Shown: positions 45,113-59,042 of the stretch, piece after piece
Layout: each line of letters begins with the position of its first letter
How positions within the stretch are numbered: the first letter of the stretch is position 1
From: Tieghemostelium lacteum
Taxonomy: Eukaryota; Evosea; Eumycetozoa; Dictyosteliales; Raperosteliaceae
Length of the DNA stretch: 64,000 nucleotides
Direction of reading: 5' to 3'
Assembly: GCA_001606155.1 (NCBI GenBank)
Contig: LODT01000037.1
Coordinates: forward strand, 62,001-126,000
Translations under genes and position numbers: made by a program
Notes under the pieces: model-generated
Told to the model about the DNA's origin: nothing
The model's input: the letters and a program-made list of their open reading frames with translations, nothing else
Databases searched by the model: none

Positions 45113-45953
45113 ATGAGATTGACTGCTGAATTAATATTAAGATCACCAGAATCAATTAATCCATGTAGTGATAGAGAATTAAATCTAAGAGGTAAAAAAA
45201 TATCAACTATTGAAAATCTTGGTGCTACAAAAGTAATTATTAATATATTATCTTTTTCTTTTTAGATTATCAATAGAGATATCTAGTTCTTTTTAAATGA
45301 ATACGGAATATGAATTAACAAAAACACAACTATTTGATAAAAATGCACTATAGGATCAATATGATACAATAGATTTTTCAGATAATGAAATTAGTAAACT
45401 AGAGAATTTTCCACAATTGAACAGATTAAAGACACTACTGTTTAATAATAATCACATTTGTCGAATTGATGATGATTTTGCAGCATCACTACCAAATCTA
45501 ACCAATTTGGTTTTGAGTAAAAACAGAATTTCCAAACTCTCTGATTTGGTGCCACTTGAGAAACTACAGAATATCAAATATATATCGTTATTGGAAAATG
45601 AGGTAACTAAAGTAGAAAACTATAGATACTATCTCATATATGTACAGCCTCGTTTAAAGTATATTGATTTCTCAAAAGTTAAAAAAGTAGATAGAGAAGA
45701 ATCTCTGCGTCTTTTTGGTACCAGTAAATCAGTGCTGGCAAGACACGAAAAGAAACATAAACAAAATGGTAAAAATAATAAGACATTTACACCAGGTGAA
45801 GAACTAAATCAACATGTAAAAACAATAACTAAAAATGAATTGACTGGAGAAGAGAAAAAGCAATTGATGGAAGCAATTAACAATGCAAAATCAGTAGAGG
45901 AAATGGATGCACTAGAAAGAAAATTAAAAACTGGTCAAAAACTAATAGGGTGA
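45113..45953 (+). CDS. snrpA1: U2 small nuclear ribonucleoprotein A'
   Basis: Two exons, 45113-45232 and 45354-45953, with a 121 bp phase-0 intron, giving 239 residues. Exon 1 encodes MRLTAELILRSP and RELNLRGKKISTIENLGATK; exon 2 continues DQYDTIDFSDNEISKLENFP, matching human U2A' (DQFDAIDFSDNEIRKLDGFP) across the junction. Four to five leucine-rich repeats fill residues 20-140, with the cap YRYYLIYVQPRLKYIDFSKVK. The charged C-terminus varies in the family. It binds U2B'' and U2 snRNA stem-loop IV in the spliceosome. Confidence 0.95.
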
Positions 45954-46090
45954 TATTATGATAATATTTTAATCTAATCAATATTGAGAAAGAAGAGAAA
46001 CAACCAAAGTTTTTCAAATAAATATTACAATATTTTTATTTAATTAATATCAACACATCATTGGATTGTATACAAGTTTTGTGTTTTGTG

Positions 46091-46114
46091 GGGATTATAG
46101 GGGATTATAGGGGA

Positions 46115-46120
<6 letters not shown>
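46091..46120. repeat. Triple decamer tandem repeat across a stop codon
   Basis: GGGATTATAG is repeated three times head to tail. The unit nearest the gene (46111-46120) contains the stop codon of the Myb-like gene at 46115-46117, so changes in copy number would alter only the 3' UTR. Confidence 0.85.
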
Positions 46121-47947
<1,827 letters not shown>

Positions 47948-48804
47948 ATTGATACTATGTTAATATATCTTGTTGATTGAGCTTCAAGATATAAATTGTA
48001 CTTTTAAATTATTAAAAAAAATGATGTTGTTTTTTTGGTAAAAAAATAAAATTAGGAAGATTGTTCAAATTGGCGTGTGATTATTTTTTTGGAGACTGGA
48101 TATTCAATTGTTATAATAGACTTTGAAGATATCTAATTTTATAGAATGGAATTAATTAATATAATTTGAAATTGGAATAAAATTATTATTTGAAATGGGA
48201 GATAAATATATATATAAATTAAATAAATAAATAGGATATAGATAAAATAAATATTGGTACAAATATGTAATTATATAATTTAAATAGTATTATTTATAAT
48301 AATAAATAAAACAATGGTTCTTTTCTTTTGTGTTTTTAAAAAAAGTTATGTAATGTTTTTTTTTTTTGTTTTAAACCTTTTTTGAATGGTGAGGATGAAC
48401 TTTTTGATCAAAAACAACTGTGTGTCTTGGATTTTTAAAGTTAGCTACACCAATGAGTATTTAGGGGAAATTGAATAGATCAAATATAGAATTGATGGTT
48501 CTTTTTTGTATAAATTAAAATAGAAATAAAGTTTTAAAAATAAATAAAAATTGAACAAAGTTGAAATCAAATGTGTTGAGATGACAAGAGATTAATATCT
48601 AAAATCAGTCTGAGCAGACCCTACTTTTTCTGATTATTTTTATGGGTGTTGATGTTTTAGTTGTTGTTGTTGTTTTAAAATAAAATCGGTGCAGATGTGA
48701 CAGGCAAACAATTGTTAACAAATAAAACCTACTAGTAACAAAGTAGTAGTTGAAAATAACAATATTCTTTAGATATGACTAAACGACAAAATTATTTAAT
48801 GTTT

Positions 48805-48837
48805 AGGTGTGGGATATATGATTATAAAATCACACCT
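48805..48837. promoter_or_regulatory. Inverted pair of G-box-like sites
   Basis: AGGTGTG at 48805-48811 and its inverted copy CACACCT at 48831-48837 flank a 19 bp A+T spacer. Both arms extend into G- or C-rich flanks (AGGTGTGGGA; CACACCTCCC). G-boxes of this kind bind GBF in dictyostelids; binding here is unproven. Confidence 0.35.
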
Positions 48838-49265
48838 CCCACCTTAACTTGAAACCCCACACTCTTTTTTGATCAAGTTCTCTCTTAAAAAAAATATAAA
48901 AATTAAATATTAAATAATAGTAAAACAGATAGGAACTAAGCACTCACACACACTTTTTAGGTTTGTTTTAACTGTGATTGAATAGTAAATATTTAAATAT
49001 GACAGAATATGAATGTACACAAATATTGGTATATTATTATTGTATTAATTGATTTGATATAAGTTTAAGTGATTTTTTTAAATTAAACTAATAATTTTTA
49101 AGAAGAAGAGCTCTACACAAAAAACCAATATACCCCACAACACATAACAGCTCTCTTCTGATTCTTTTAATATATTAGACGTAAAATGAGTGGTACCGAA
49201 TAATTGTTTTAATTAAGAGAGCTATCCTAAGCTGTAACCATATGTCAACAACAAAAGAATCAAAA

Positions 49266-49280
49266 CCCCCACCCCCACAT
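49266..49280. promoter_or_regulatory. G-box-like site
   Basis: CCCCCACCCCCACAT, the reverse complement of ATGTGGGGGTGGGGG, stands out in A+T-rich DNA about 1.3 kb upstream of the Myb-like gene start. Confidence 0.3.
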
Positions 49281-49714
49281 TGAAAATGTTTCACACACAC
49301 AGACACAACCCACACCAACTGTTGTTTTTTAAAAAAAAAACAAAACATCATATGAAAACCCACAATACCACATTTTATGGAAACAAACAAATTCGCTTAA
49401 ATAAAATATATGTGATATGTGGGATTGTGATTAGCAGTGAGATTAAGATATATTATATAAAAATAGTAAAAATCTATTCTATAGCCTGGAGGTTGTATGG
49501 TCAAGATATATATCATTATCAGCACTCTCTAGAAGAATCAAGAGGAGGATTGGCTGTGAGTGTTGATAGGCCATATTTTTAATCAACCCTTCCCAATATG
49601 ACCTTAGGTAATTAACTAATTTAATTAATTAATTTTTTTTTTTAAACAACTACAATAAACACAGTGGTGGTGGTATTTTAAAATAATTTTTGATTTGATT
49701 TAAATAATGATGTT

Positions 49715-49742
49715 GGGTGTGGGGGAATGTGTGGTGTGTGGG
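49715..49742. promoter_or_regulatory. Tandem G-box-like sites
   Basis: GGGTGTGGGGG at 49715-49725 is followed by GTGTGGTGTGTGGG at 49729-49742. The pair is about 1.8 kb upstream of the Myb-like gene start and has the form of GBF-type G-boxes. Confidence 0.35.
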
Positions 49743-52032
49743 TTTGATGTTAAGTAGGGTTAAATTTGAAAAAAAAAGACAATAAAAATATGTGATCAAA
49801 GACAGGGTTGGTATTGTTTAAATTTTTAATCTTGACATATCAATTCTGAATTGTTCATTTAAAAATTTTCAAAAAATGTCTTTGATTACAGAAGAGATAA
49901 ATGAAGAATTCATCCATATTTGATTATTATCTGAATGACAATTGTTGTTTTTTCTTCACAAAATTTTAAAAAAAACAAATATAATTGGATGATTTAATTA
50001 TTATGCAAAGAAGACAATTAGAAAAACAAGTAAATAGTGGGCAAAAACAATGGTTGATCTATATCAAATCGACCATTATACAGTTTTAAAAATAACCACC
50101 AATCTATTGAAAATTTTAATTTTAAATCTGTTTTCTACTAAATCTAGCAAATGCTTCTAAGCTTTGCTTAATCACAAAACAAAATAAAACATTATAATAT
50201 TTAATTAAATATTAAAATAATTATAAGAATATAAAAATTCTATTTTTAAAATAAATTTACATTATTTTTCTTTTCAATTACAATGAAAACTTGGTATAAA
50301 CAATTGTGTGCAATGAATAAAATTTTTTTTTGAAGTGAAGGATTTTTTTATGGTTCAAGCAAAAGGACAAGCAATTAATAGAATAAAATATCCAATAATT
50401 CGTATTTCTCCTATAATTAAATGAATAGTTTGAAAATTTGACTTACATGTACATTAAACTGAACTTAATCAGTAAAGAAAAAACCAATTTAAAAAAATAC
50501 CTTTTGTTGATTAGTTCCTATTTAATTAACCTATTAATTCTCTATTTCAATTTAATTTTGAGAACCTCTATTGTAAAAAGTAACAAAAACTATGTGTATT
50601 TCTTGTGATCTATCAATTATGAAATATGAATACTGAATATTAGTCTTTGATTGATTGATTGATTGTAAATCACTATAGATATTATTATGATTTCTTTTAA
50701 AAATGTATTGTGTTATTTGACACTATTATGTGTGATGGATTTTTTATTATTTTTTTTTTTTTTTTTTTGTATTAATTGCTTGATCAACTTGTGGGTGAGT
50801 TTTAGGTCCAACAGTGGTGGTATTAAAAATATAAACTTGAAAAAAAAAAAAAGAATGGTGGATAGGTATATATTAAAAAGACACTACAATAATAAGAGAG
50901 ATAGATAATTATGACTCCGTTTAAAGTGAAGTAAAACAGTGTGACAATTGTCCAAATCTATCTAAAGAGGCACTTTTCAAATTTAGTTGAAAAAAAATAT
51001 CCGAATGGCCTATCGATTTACTTTGAATTTTCTGCTTGTTGTTGTAATTTGCAGTAAAAACTCAAATTTGAGTTACTATCACATCATCCCTGGTCCAGTT
51101 TTTGGACATGTACAACATGTATTTTTAACAAATTTACACACAGGTCCATCAAAATCTTTTTTTTAAAAAATCTAGAAAATCCAAATTTCAATAAAAATGG
51201 ATTAAATCTATCCAATTAATCTGTTATTTTTGTCTCTTATTTTCTGTGTGTGTTTTCTCTCTCTGTATTTGTTTGAATAGGCAGGGGTAATTTTTATAGA
51301 AATCACAAATATTATAACTATGGGATTTGTTGTTTGTTGGAAGTTAAATAGTGGTGGGGATATAAATAATAATAATAAATTACCTCTTTAATCTGAATAA
51401 TTATCTGATTTTGTGGTGTAATGGAATTGATTTGAAGTGGAAAGGAACAGAAAGAAGAAATGAATTTTGAAAAAAAAAATATTATTATTAATACAAATTA
51501 AAATAAAACCTTTCTGAGCACTCTAAAAATATAATCAATGAATAGAATTGTTTTTGAGATATTTATAAAAATAATTGTTTGAGGTATTTGGATTTTTAAA
51601 AAAAAAAAAAATTGGTTGATGAGAAAATAAATCGGTTCCAATCAAATTTGTTGATTGGTAATTAAATAGTTTGAATAGGAAAGACAAACAACACAAAACA
51701 AATATAAAGAGATTTTTGATTATGAAAAGAAAGAGAAAAAAAAAAATAATTAAAAAAAAAATTATGAAATAAATACCTTGGTATGTACAATATATTAGTT
51801 TTTTTTTTTTGACTATGAAATTATAATAATCTCAATGTCTCGATTAATTACAATTAAATTTCCCTCAAAAGAAAATTTTGTTTAATTCTGATAGACCAAG
51901 AGATCAATTTACAAAAGAAATGAGATTAATAAGTTGTACCAAATTAATTTTATTTTTGTTAAATGTGTTGTCATATTGTCTCTTTGGTTAAAGAGTTTTT
52001 ACTCAGATATATTATTCATATTCAATGAAGGG

Positions 52033-52161
52033 AAAAATATCTAGTCGTTGGGCGTGGAGATAAGGACCGCATCCTCTGAAAGCTGACAGTGGCATTGTTT
52101 TGAAAAGTGGAAACCGTCTTGTTCAATTTTCCACCATCGGAAACTTTTCAAAAAATATCTA
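52033..52161. other. GC-richer hairpin island between 11 bp direct repeats
   Basis: AAAAATATCTA occurs at 52033-52043 and again at 52151-52161. Between them lies a GC-richer segment (GGGCGTGGAGATAAGGACCG near 52050-52069) and a hairpin: TTTTGAAAAGT at 52098-52108 pairs perfectly with ACTTTTCAAAA at 52143-52153, with an inner GGAAA/TTTCC stem. No protein frame fits. It could be a small non-coding RNA gene or a short inserted element with target-site repeats; I cannot decide. Confidence 0.35.
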
Positions 52162-52184
52162 AAAAATTACCATGCTGTTGCAGC

Positions 52185-52284
52185 AGTAATCGTAAAAAAA
52201 ATAAAAATCTAAACAGAAAGAAAATAACAACTTTCAGTCTAAATTCCTAAAATATCAATTATGTTGTTTTTACCCACGATTACT
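52185..52284. repeat. 9 bp inverted repeat next to the hairpin island
   Basis: AGTAATCGT at 52185-52193 and ACGATTACT at 52276-52284 are perfect inverted copies. A small hairpin GCTGTTGCAGC precedes the left arm. Confidence 0.4.
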
Positions 52285-52554
52285 TTAAGTTTTGGATTCT
52301 GAAAAACCAAGCTTTGAAGAATATAATGGATATCATATTAATTTTATTTGAAATCTGAAGAAAAAGAGCCTGGTAGAAAGTTTAAAAAGCGCACACTGAT
52401 AGGTAAGCAACACTAAAAACTGAAAAAGATTAAGGAACATTTACCTACCACCAAAAGAGATATTATTTTAAGTTAAAAAAAAATCCAGCAATAATTATTC
52501 AGGGACCCGAGTGTATAGATTTTTAGAATAAAATTTTATTGTTTGAGTGTGATT

Positions 52555-53974
52555 TCATTCGTCAAAGGTTTTTAAGATTTCATCTCTGTTTTGAATCATT
52601 TCAGACATGAGAGTGGTTTGATATAGTTTCTCCTCTAGTTGATACTGATCGTTTTCTTCTTGATCATCAAAATCCTCAAAGTTTCTAAGTATGGAATCAT
52701 TTTCGTAGGTGGGAAATAGGTATTGAGTGTCTTTCCAGATTGGGTTATCAGGATGTACACCGCAATGGTTGACAGTGGATTCAAGGTGTTTATACAAATG
52801 TTGAGAATCCTGGTGTTTGTGTCCACAGTATGGACATACACATTGATATACCTGACGTCTTATAAAATTTAAAAGCTTTATACAGTCATAGTAATCCAAT
52901 TTCCATTGTTTCTTTATCTGTTCAAAAGAGAATGAGTGTACATTCTCCATGTGTTCGAAAGCAGTCTCTGCATCGTCTAGTTGTGTAGTACAAAATAGAC
53001 ATATTGCGTAGTCTTCAGGTTCACCATCTTCAGAGTCTTCAGTCCAATCATCCCATTGAGAAATCACATGAGTACCTTCATTCATCTCCTGTTGAGCTTG
53101 TCTCATGAGGTCTACGTTATTGACATGTATCTCCAGAGTATCTTGTTCGTCTTCTTTCTTTAACTCCTCCCAGTTCTTTCCAGGCTCGAGGTAATTTAAT
53201 ATATAAAATCTATCATAACTCTTATTCATAGGATTCAATCTATTATGTTTCTTTTTCTTCATGTGTAGTTTCAAAACTGGTAGACTCTTAAATATTTTCT
53301 CACAATATAGACATTGATTATTTTGAATTGCCTCTCTAATAATATTTAATAATTCATTTATATTAACTAGATTGTCAGATAATCCTATATTAAAACTAAA
53401 CAATAATTCATTGAAAGACGTTAATTAATCTCCAATTCAGATAAATTTTGTAAAAATATCACCATTATAATAACTACTTACTTGTGTTGTTCAAATAAAT
53501 GTTGTATAACAGCAGATCTGTCACCTTTAAATAACGTCGAACACATTGGGCATGTTGCTGAAAAGTTTTGGTCTAGTCTCTCTTGACTCTGTTGTTCTAA
53601 TACCATATTCAATCTTTCATTTTGTAGTTTTTTTCGTAATTCTAAATCCTCAGGTAAAATATCACTCAACAGATAGTAATTGGTTACAGATGATTGTTGT
53701 GATGTTGGGGTTGTATTTATATTTGTTGCAACATTAGAAATAGTTTGTGGTAATGGTGGTTGTTGAGTTTGAATACAAGTTGTAAATTCGGTAATCTCAA
53801 TTTGACCTAACAATCTCTTTTTCCAGTACTCTAAATAAGCAGAAAGTTTTGCGATTGAATTCACATCTGCTATAACCAATCTATGTGTAAAACATAAATG
53901 TTCAAGTATCAATTTAGAATCTGTTTCTAAATGATCACATAATATACAAGTAAATTGTTGAATATTCTCTATAC

Positions 53975-54017
<43 letters not shown>

Positions 54018-54293
54018 TAAATTTATATTACTATTGTTATTATTATTACTATTAATATTATTATAATTGTTATTAATATAATTTGAAGGATTACATGTTT
54101 TTATATTTTTCCAAGTGGGAAAAGAATCACTGCTACAACTATCGCTATCAGATTCAGATAAAATTTCTTTGCGATTACCATTTTTATTAAATTCTTTTGG
54201 TTTATATACAAATTCAAATGAAATTGGATGTGGTAGTGGTTCAGTAGTTGGCCAATTACTAAAATCAATAGGAACTTTAGTCTTTAGTTCCAT
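52555..54293 (-). CDS. ZNF277-type zinc finger protein
   Basis: Two exons on the minus strand, 54293-53482 and 53395-52555, with an 86 bp phase-2 intron, giving 550 residues. Zinc finger units read CILCDHLETDSKLILEHLCF, CPMCSTLFKGDRSAVIQHLF, CLYCEKIFKSLPVLKLHMKK, CLFCTTQLDDAETAFEHM and CPYCGHKHQDSQHLYKHLES. The segment NRLNPMNKSYDRFYILNYLE with GKNWEEL is diagnostic of ZNF277. An Asn-rich insert sits at about 85-107. In animals ZNF277 binds the ribosomal protein uS5/RPS2 and acts in Polycomb control; the role here is inferred from orthology. Confidence 0.88.
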
Positions 54294-54586
54294 CTATTTC
54301 TTATCAAAAAACAAAAAAATAAAAAAAAATTGAGTTGTTGTATGCCGAAAATTTTTCAAGACCAACTAGTACAAATGCAACCTTGAAATTCCACAACAAA
54401 ACTCATAAATTATTATGTTGAAAAGTTAGATCACATTAATTTATTAATATCCTTAATCTGAATACCAATCCTTGTTATCTGGTAATAAACACCATCTGTT
54501 TCTCAGGCCTGCAACAATGGTCCAGTTCAGATTGTGATGTGTCAGAGCTCCGTGGATTAAATTTTAAATAATTTACATTTAGAAAT

Positions 54587-56044
54587 TTAGTTTATTTTCT
54601 TCTCAAAGTTTTGATAGAATTCTACAAGACAAGAACTATCATAGGAATACCTGAAATGGTGGGTATCATAAATTAATCTTTGTAATGAATGGTTGTATGT
54701 CAATCGAATTGGTTCCTTACTGGGTGTAAATATAGTTAGATACTTAATTGACAGATTATATTTCATTGATTCAAGAAGTTCAATTGGAAGAATATAAAAG
54801 CAATGTACTTTTAATGACTGAATATTACAATGTGGATTCTTGATCATTTCATAAAACTGGTTCATTCCAGATCGAATTGTAATTGATAGTTTAGTAACTG
54901 ATGAGTCATATAGTGACTGATAGAATTTATCAGTCAATTGCAAACTAGATGCTTCTAAATATCCCAAATTTAATTTAGTGATAGTCTTATTGTTAATAAA
55001 TATTTCATCAAATATCATTCTAAAAAAGTAGCTAGCAGATACATGAGGGTTAGTATTAAGAGTCAATGACGTAATAGTTTGATTCGATTTTAATAGATCT
55101 AAAAGATTATTTACCAAATCTCGATTCTCGTTATAATATACTATGTCCCATTCCATTATACTCTTTTTTAAGAATACCAACTGTAAATTTTGTAACCGAT
55201 TGAGAGTTGAAAGAATTGCAATAAATTGCCCTATTGAAATATTACAAAAATGTATTTTCAAAAATATTAGATTGGGAAAGCTTTGTATTGTCCAATCTAC
55301 AAGTTCACTTATTTCAATGCAAATTGAATTAATTGAAGTGTGAACTGGTGATTTAAGTGTATAATGCCTCACTTCAGTAGATACGCAACAAATTTCAAGA
55401 TTTTCAATACCAAAGAATTCATATTTAATCATTTCATTCAGAAAATTACCCAGCTCTCTATCTAAACTGATTGCAATGGTTTTTAATGATGGAAATTTAG
55501 AACGGTCATTCAGATAGATTTCACCTGCAATTCGAAGAAATAAGTAGAGGAAATCAAGGGATCTTTCATTAGAGAACCAAATTCGTTGTAAATGTGGATA
55601 ATCAGAGAGATTTTCAATTAGTTCTCTAACTTGATATTCACTTGAACCAAAAACATCAGCAAATGAAATTGAATAAATTCTTTTGATTTCATTGTCAATT
55701 TCTATGGTTTGTGTTGATTGATTTATCTTTGGTATTTCTTTATCCTTTTTTAATATCTGATTCAAATGTTTAAAAATGGGAAAAGGAGGTCTTTTCCGCA
55801 CAAAGTATTCTAGATTAGGGTAAAGACTTTCAGTAAAGATATTCTGGTGAACTATGTTAAACCATCTTTTACAAACAAAACCTAAACTTTTTTTAGCCCA
55901 TTTATCTATAACTTTCATCTGATCTATCTGATACTCTTTTGGATATTTCCAAGTATATGATACATGTGCATCAAATGATATTGGTGACATTGATAATTTT
56001 ATGATTTTGTTTTCTATTAAATGTGGTAACTTATAAGATTCCAT
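54587..56044 (-). CDS. F-box/LRR-like protein
   Basis: Single exon, 485 residues. The N-terminus LPHLIENKIIKLSM and LGFVCKRWFNIVHQNIF form an F-box-like pair of helices split by an insert. The rest consists of irregular leucine-rich strands (NLEICCVS, LQNLQLVF, LTLNTNP, LNLGYLEASSL). It belongs to the same broad class as the gene at 19854, but the two are not recent copies. A role in choosing targets for ubiquitin ligases is possible but unproven. Confidence 0.6.
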   Translation of the reverse strand: MESYKLPHLIENKIIKLSMSPISFDAHVSYTWKYPKEYQIDQMKVIDKWAKKSLGFVCKRWFNIVHQNIFTESLYPNLEYFVRKRPPFPIFKHLNQILKKDKEIPKINQSTQTIEIDNEIKRIYSISFADVFGSSEYQVRELIENLSDYPHLQRIWFSNERSLDFLYLFLRIAGEIYLNDRSKFPSLKTIAISLDRELGNFLNEMIKYEFFGIENLEICCVSTEVRHYTLKSPVHTSINSICIEISELVDWTIQSFPNLIFLKIHFCNISIGQFIAILSTLNRLQNLQLVFLKKSIMEWDIVYYNENRDLVNNLLDLLKSNQTITSLTLNTNPHVSASYFFRMIFDEIFINNKTITKLNLGYLEASSLQLTDKFYQSLYDSSVTKLSITIRSGMNQFYEMIKNPHCNIQSLKVHCFYILPIELLESMKYNLSIKYLTIFTPSKEPIRLTYNHSLQRLIYDTHHFRYSYDSSCLVEFYQNFEKKIN

Positions 56045-56206
56045 TTGATTTTATATTGTTATTTCAATTTGAAATTTTGTAAAAAATAGTACTATCAAAT
56101 CAAAGTAATTTAATTTATTTAATTAATATTATAAAAATTTTAGGCAATTGTAATTCATCTTGCAATATATATATATATTTAAGTTTATTATGATTTGGAT
56201 TTTATA

Positions 56207-59042
56207 TTAGAATTCACCTCTTGCTAATTTGTCAAGTAGGTCAGCCAAATCATCTTCAACAGTTCCATTACTTTTCATATCAAATGAGGTATTAGTTTCT
56301 TGGTAAGAAGGTGAAGTTGTTCCAGGTGTATTAGATTCACTCTTTTCTTTTTCTTTAGTTTCTTGATGTTCTTTGAGAAGATCATCAAAGTTCAAATTAT
56401 TATTATTCAAAATACTTTCCAACTCCTCAAATGTAATTTCCTCATCATCATCCAATTTTACAACTACATCATCTTCATGAGGTTTCTCTTCTACTACTAC
56501 TTCTTCTTCTTCTTCTTGTTGTTGGTAGTATTGTTGGTCTTCTTGATATTGAATTTCTTCTTGTTGTTGTTGTTCATATTCATAATATTGTTCTTCTTGT
56601 TGTTGTTGATAGTATTGTTGTTCTTCTTCTTGATGTTGTTGTTCTTCATTAACCTCTTCTTTAACCTCTTCTTGAACAGGGGTAGTTGCAATTCTAGGTG
56701 GTAATAGAGGTTTAGATTTCTTTGGTGGTTCAGGATTAGAAATTACAGGTATCTCATCAACTGAAGCTACACTATCATTGATAAATGGTGGTGGTAGTGT
56801 ATTTGGAAGAGGTGGTGGAGGTGGAGGTGTTTGATCAGAACTAATTCTCAATGTAGGTGGTGAAGAAGGTGGAGGTGGGAGTGGAAGTTTAGAAGGTGAT
56901 CCAAATGTATTTCTACTACCAATCTCATTATCATCCAAATGTGATGGAATAATTTGTGGTGGGGGTGGAAGTACAGTTTGATCAGCTGTTGATTTACTAT
57001 AGTTTCTAGTAGGAATTGGAGGTTTTGCAACTTTTAATTCAGGTGGTGGTGTCTGTTCTGAAACCGTCATTGATCTAGTAGGTACAGGTGGTTTTGCAAC
57101 TGGTTTTTTAGGTACTGTTACAGGTTGTTGTAAAGGTTCAACAATAGGTGGTGGAACCTGTGCTGATACCAAAGGTGGTGTTAATAAAGGAGGTGGTTTG
57201 GAAATAGTATTACTTCTTTGTGGAGGTTGGGGTTTTCTATTTGGAATACTAGGTTGCTCAACACTTGTTGTATCATTCTGAACTGGTGTTCTTTGTGGTA
57301 CTGGAGGTTGCTTTTTAAGTGTAGATACAGGTGGTGGTGGGGTTGAATTTGTAGTTTGATTTCTTTGTGGCAGAGGTGGTTGTTTTTTAGGTACACCAAC
57401 TTGAGTTGCAATAGGTGGTGGGAGTGGTGCATCTATAGTAGTATTGGTACTCTGTTGTTGTTGAGGTACTGGTTTAGGAGCTAACTTAGGAGGTGGTTTA
57501 GCAACATATGCAGGTTGCTGTTTATTAACCCCACTAATTGGTGGTGGTACTTTTCTCAATTGAACTTGAGGTTGAGGTGGTTTTTCTGTTGTTTGTTCTA
57601 TGTGATCTGTTGGTTGTTGGTTATGTACATTACTTTCTGTATTATTGGAGGTGGTTGGAGGTTGTTTTCTAACTGGTGGAGGAGGTTTTCTCTGTGGTGA
57701 AGTTAACTGATTTGAAGATGGTTTTTGAGAGACTAAAAGACTGAGTCTAGCTTTAGTCTTTTCTGGATTGCTATCATGGAAATGTTTAATAACAATACCA
57801 AGAGTTCTCATCATGGTCTCTGGTCTGGTCTCCCAGAGATCTTCACCATTGATATTCACCAAACTCACACCAAGAACCTTGAGAAAACGTAGAATAATAT
57901 TATTATTTTCAATCATTTGAATCTTTGTTTGAGGAGATCTATTGAACTCCTTACCGATATTCAGTCCACTTAAACCCTCAAGTAAAATAGCCAGGACACA
58001 TCCATTCTTTAAATCTCCTTCCAGATTCTCAATTCTCTCACTCTTTTGAAATTCCTCTAGTTTCTTATTGATCCAATCGATAATGATACTCTGACTCTGT
58101 TCCTTCTTTGGTACAGTCTTTAAAAGAGGTGCACCATTTCTCTTCAAAGTCAGTTCATTCATTAGAGGATTGGCACCTGGTCTACTCAGAGTGGTGGCTC
58201 TGGGCACTGGTGGATCCAGTGATGGTGGAGGTGTCGATTCCACTGAAAAACTAGCTGTTCTATCTCTACTGTTACTATTTGCATTAGGATTTGGAGGTGG
58301 TCTTGAAGGTGGTTTTACTATACCTCCTGAACTACTCATATTATTATTACTATTGTTATTCTCTTCTGTCCAACCTTTAAAATTATCCTTTTTTCTCTTA
58401 AATACCATTTTGAAGTTATTTGATTTATCTTGATCTAATTTCTTGTACATTTGACCAGGATATTCATTCTCTCCTACTTCATGCGATGATACTTCACCTT
58501 TAATCATTACTTTTATATTAATACTAAATTATTACTTTTTTTTAAATATTATAATAAATTAAGTGTGTGTTGAGGTGATAACGATTATAATAAACTATAT
58601 AATATTATAGGAAATATAGAAATTGTATATAATATTTTAATTATTATTATAAACTAGTTGTTATTATTTTTTTTTTTGTAAACACAAATACAAATAAGTA
58701 TAGAGAATATTTAATTGTTGTTGTTGTTGATATTAGATGTCAAGATTTGATTATGATTAATTTGATGGTGTATAGATTATATGTGTATATTATAAATAAT
58801 AATAATAGGAGTGGTAAAGTAAAATGGGTTTAGGGGGTTTAGTTTGAGGGTGGGGGTGGTATTTTAGATTACAAACCAGAATTTTCCCTTGTGTATACAT
58901 ATAACTGTAATCCTTTAGTTTTTGGGAATGTTACTTTCTCCAAGATGGCTGATGAAACTTGTTTTGTTGAATCACTTTCACCAACATATAGAGATTTATA
59001 GCTGCCATCACAAAAGTATACTTTTATTACAACATCCTGCAT
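56207..59042 (-). CDS. RA-CH-proline-rich protein, likely cytoskeletal Ras/Rap effector
   Basis: Two exons are inferred on the minus strand, 59042-58873 and 58523-56207, with a 349 bp phase-2 intron, giving 828 residues. Exon 1 encodes IKVYFCDGSYKSLYVGES and LQLYVYTRENSG, the first half of a Ras-association fold. Exon 2 starts INIKVMIKGEVSS and completes it with EYPGQMYKKLDQDKSNNFKM. A calponin-homology domain covers about 199-305 (IIIDWINKKLEEFQ, LKNGCVLAILLEGL, FLKVLGVSLVNINGEDLW). About 350 residues of PPxP repeats follow, then a Glu/Gln-rich part and the tail VEDDLADLLDKLARGEF. If exon 1 is separate, the main protein starts at ATG 58507 with 766 residues. The CH part is certain; the RA join is likely. 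Confidence 0.65.

Larger units (their letters stand above)
47948..52554. promoter_or_regulatory. 4.6 kb gene-poor region upstream of the Myb-like gene
   Basis: No supported gene on either strand; open frames at 49175-49582 and 50687-50908 have the composition of translated A+T-rich DNA. The stretch holds several G-box-like sites (listed), and a GC-richer structured island at its right end. Long regulatory regions are common upstream of developmental transcription factor genes; applying that here is inference. Confidence 0.45.

Noticed and set aside
50650-50670. TGAT tandem repeat
   Set aside because: Four short units in A+T-rich DNA are expected by chance and show no link to a gene.
49175-50908. 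Open frames of 70-100 codons in the gene-poor region
   Set aside because: Composition is that of translated A+T-rich DNA, with no recognisable motif, no supporting splice sites and no clear start context.
58873-59042. A separate 58-residue protein
   Set aside because: The frame looks like half a Ras-association domain and joins in frame to the CH-domain gene, so an exon is the better reading.
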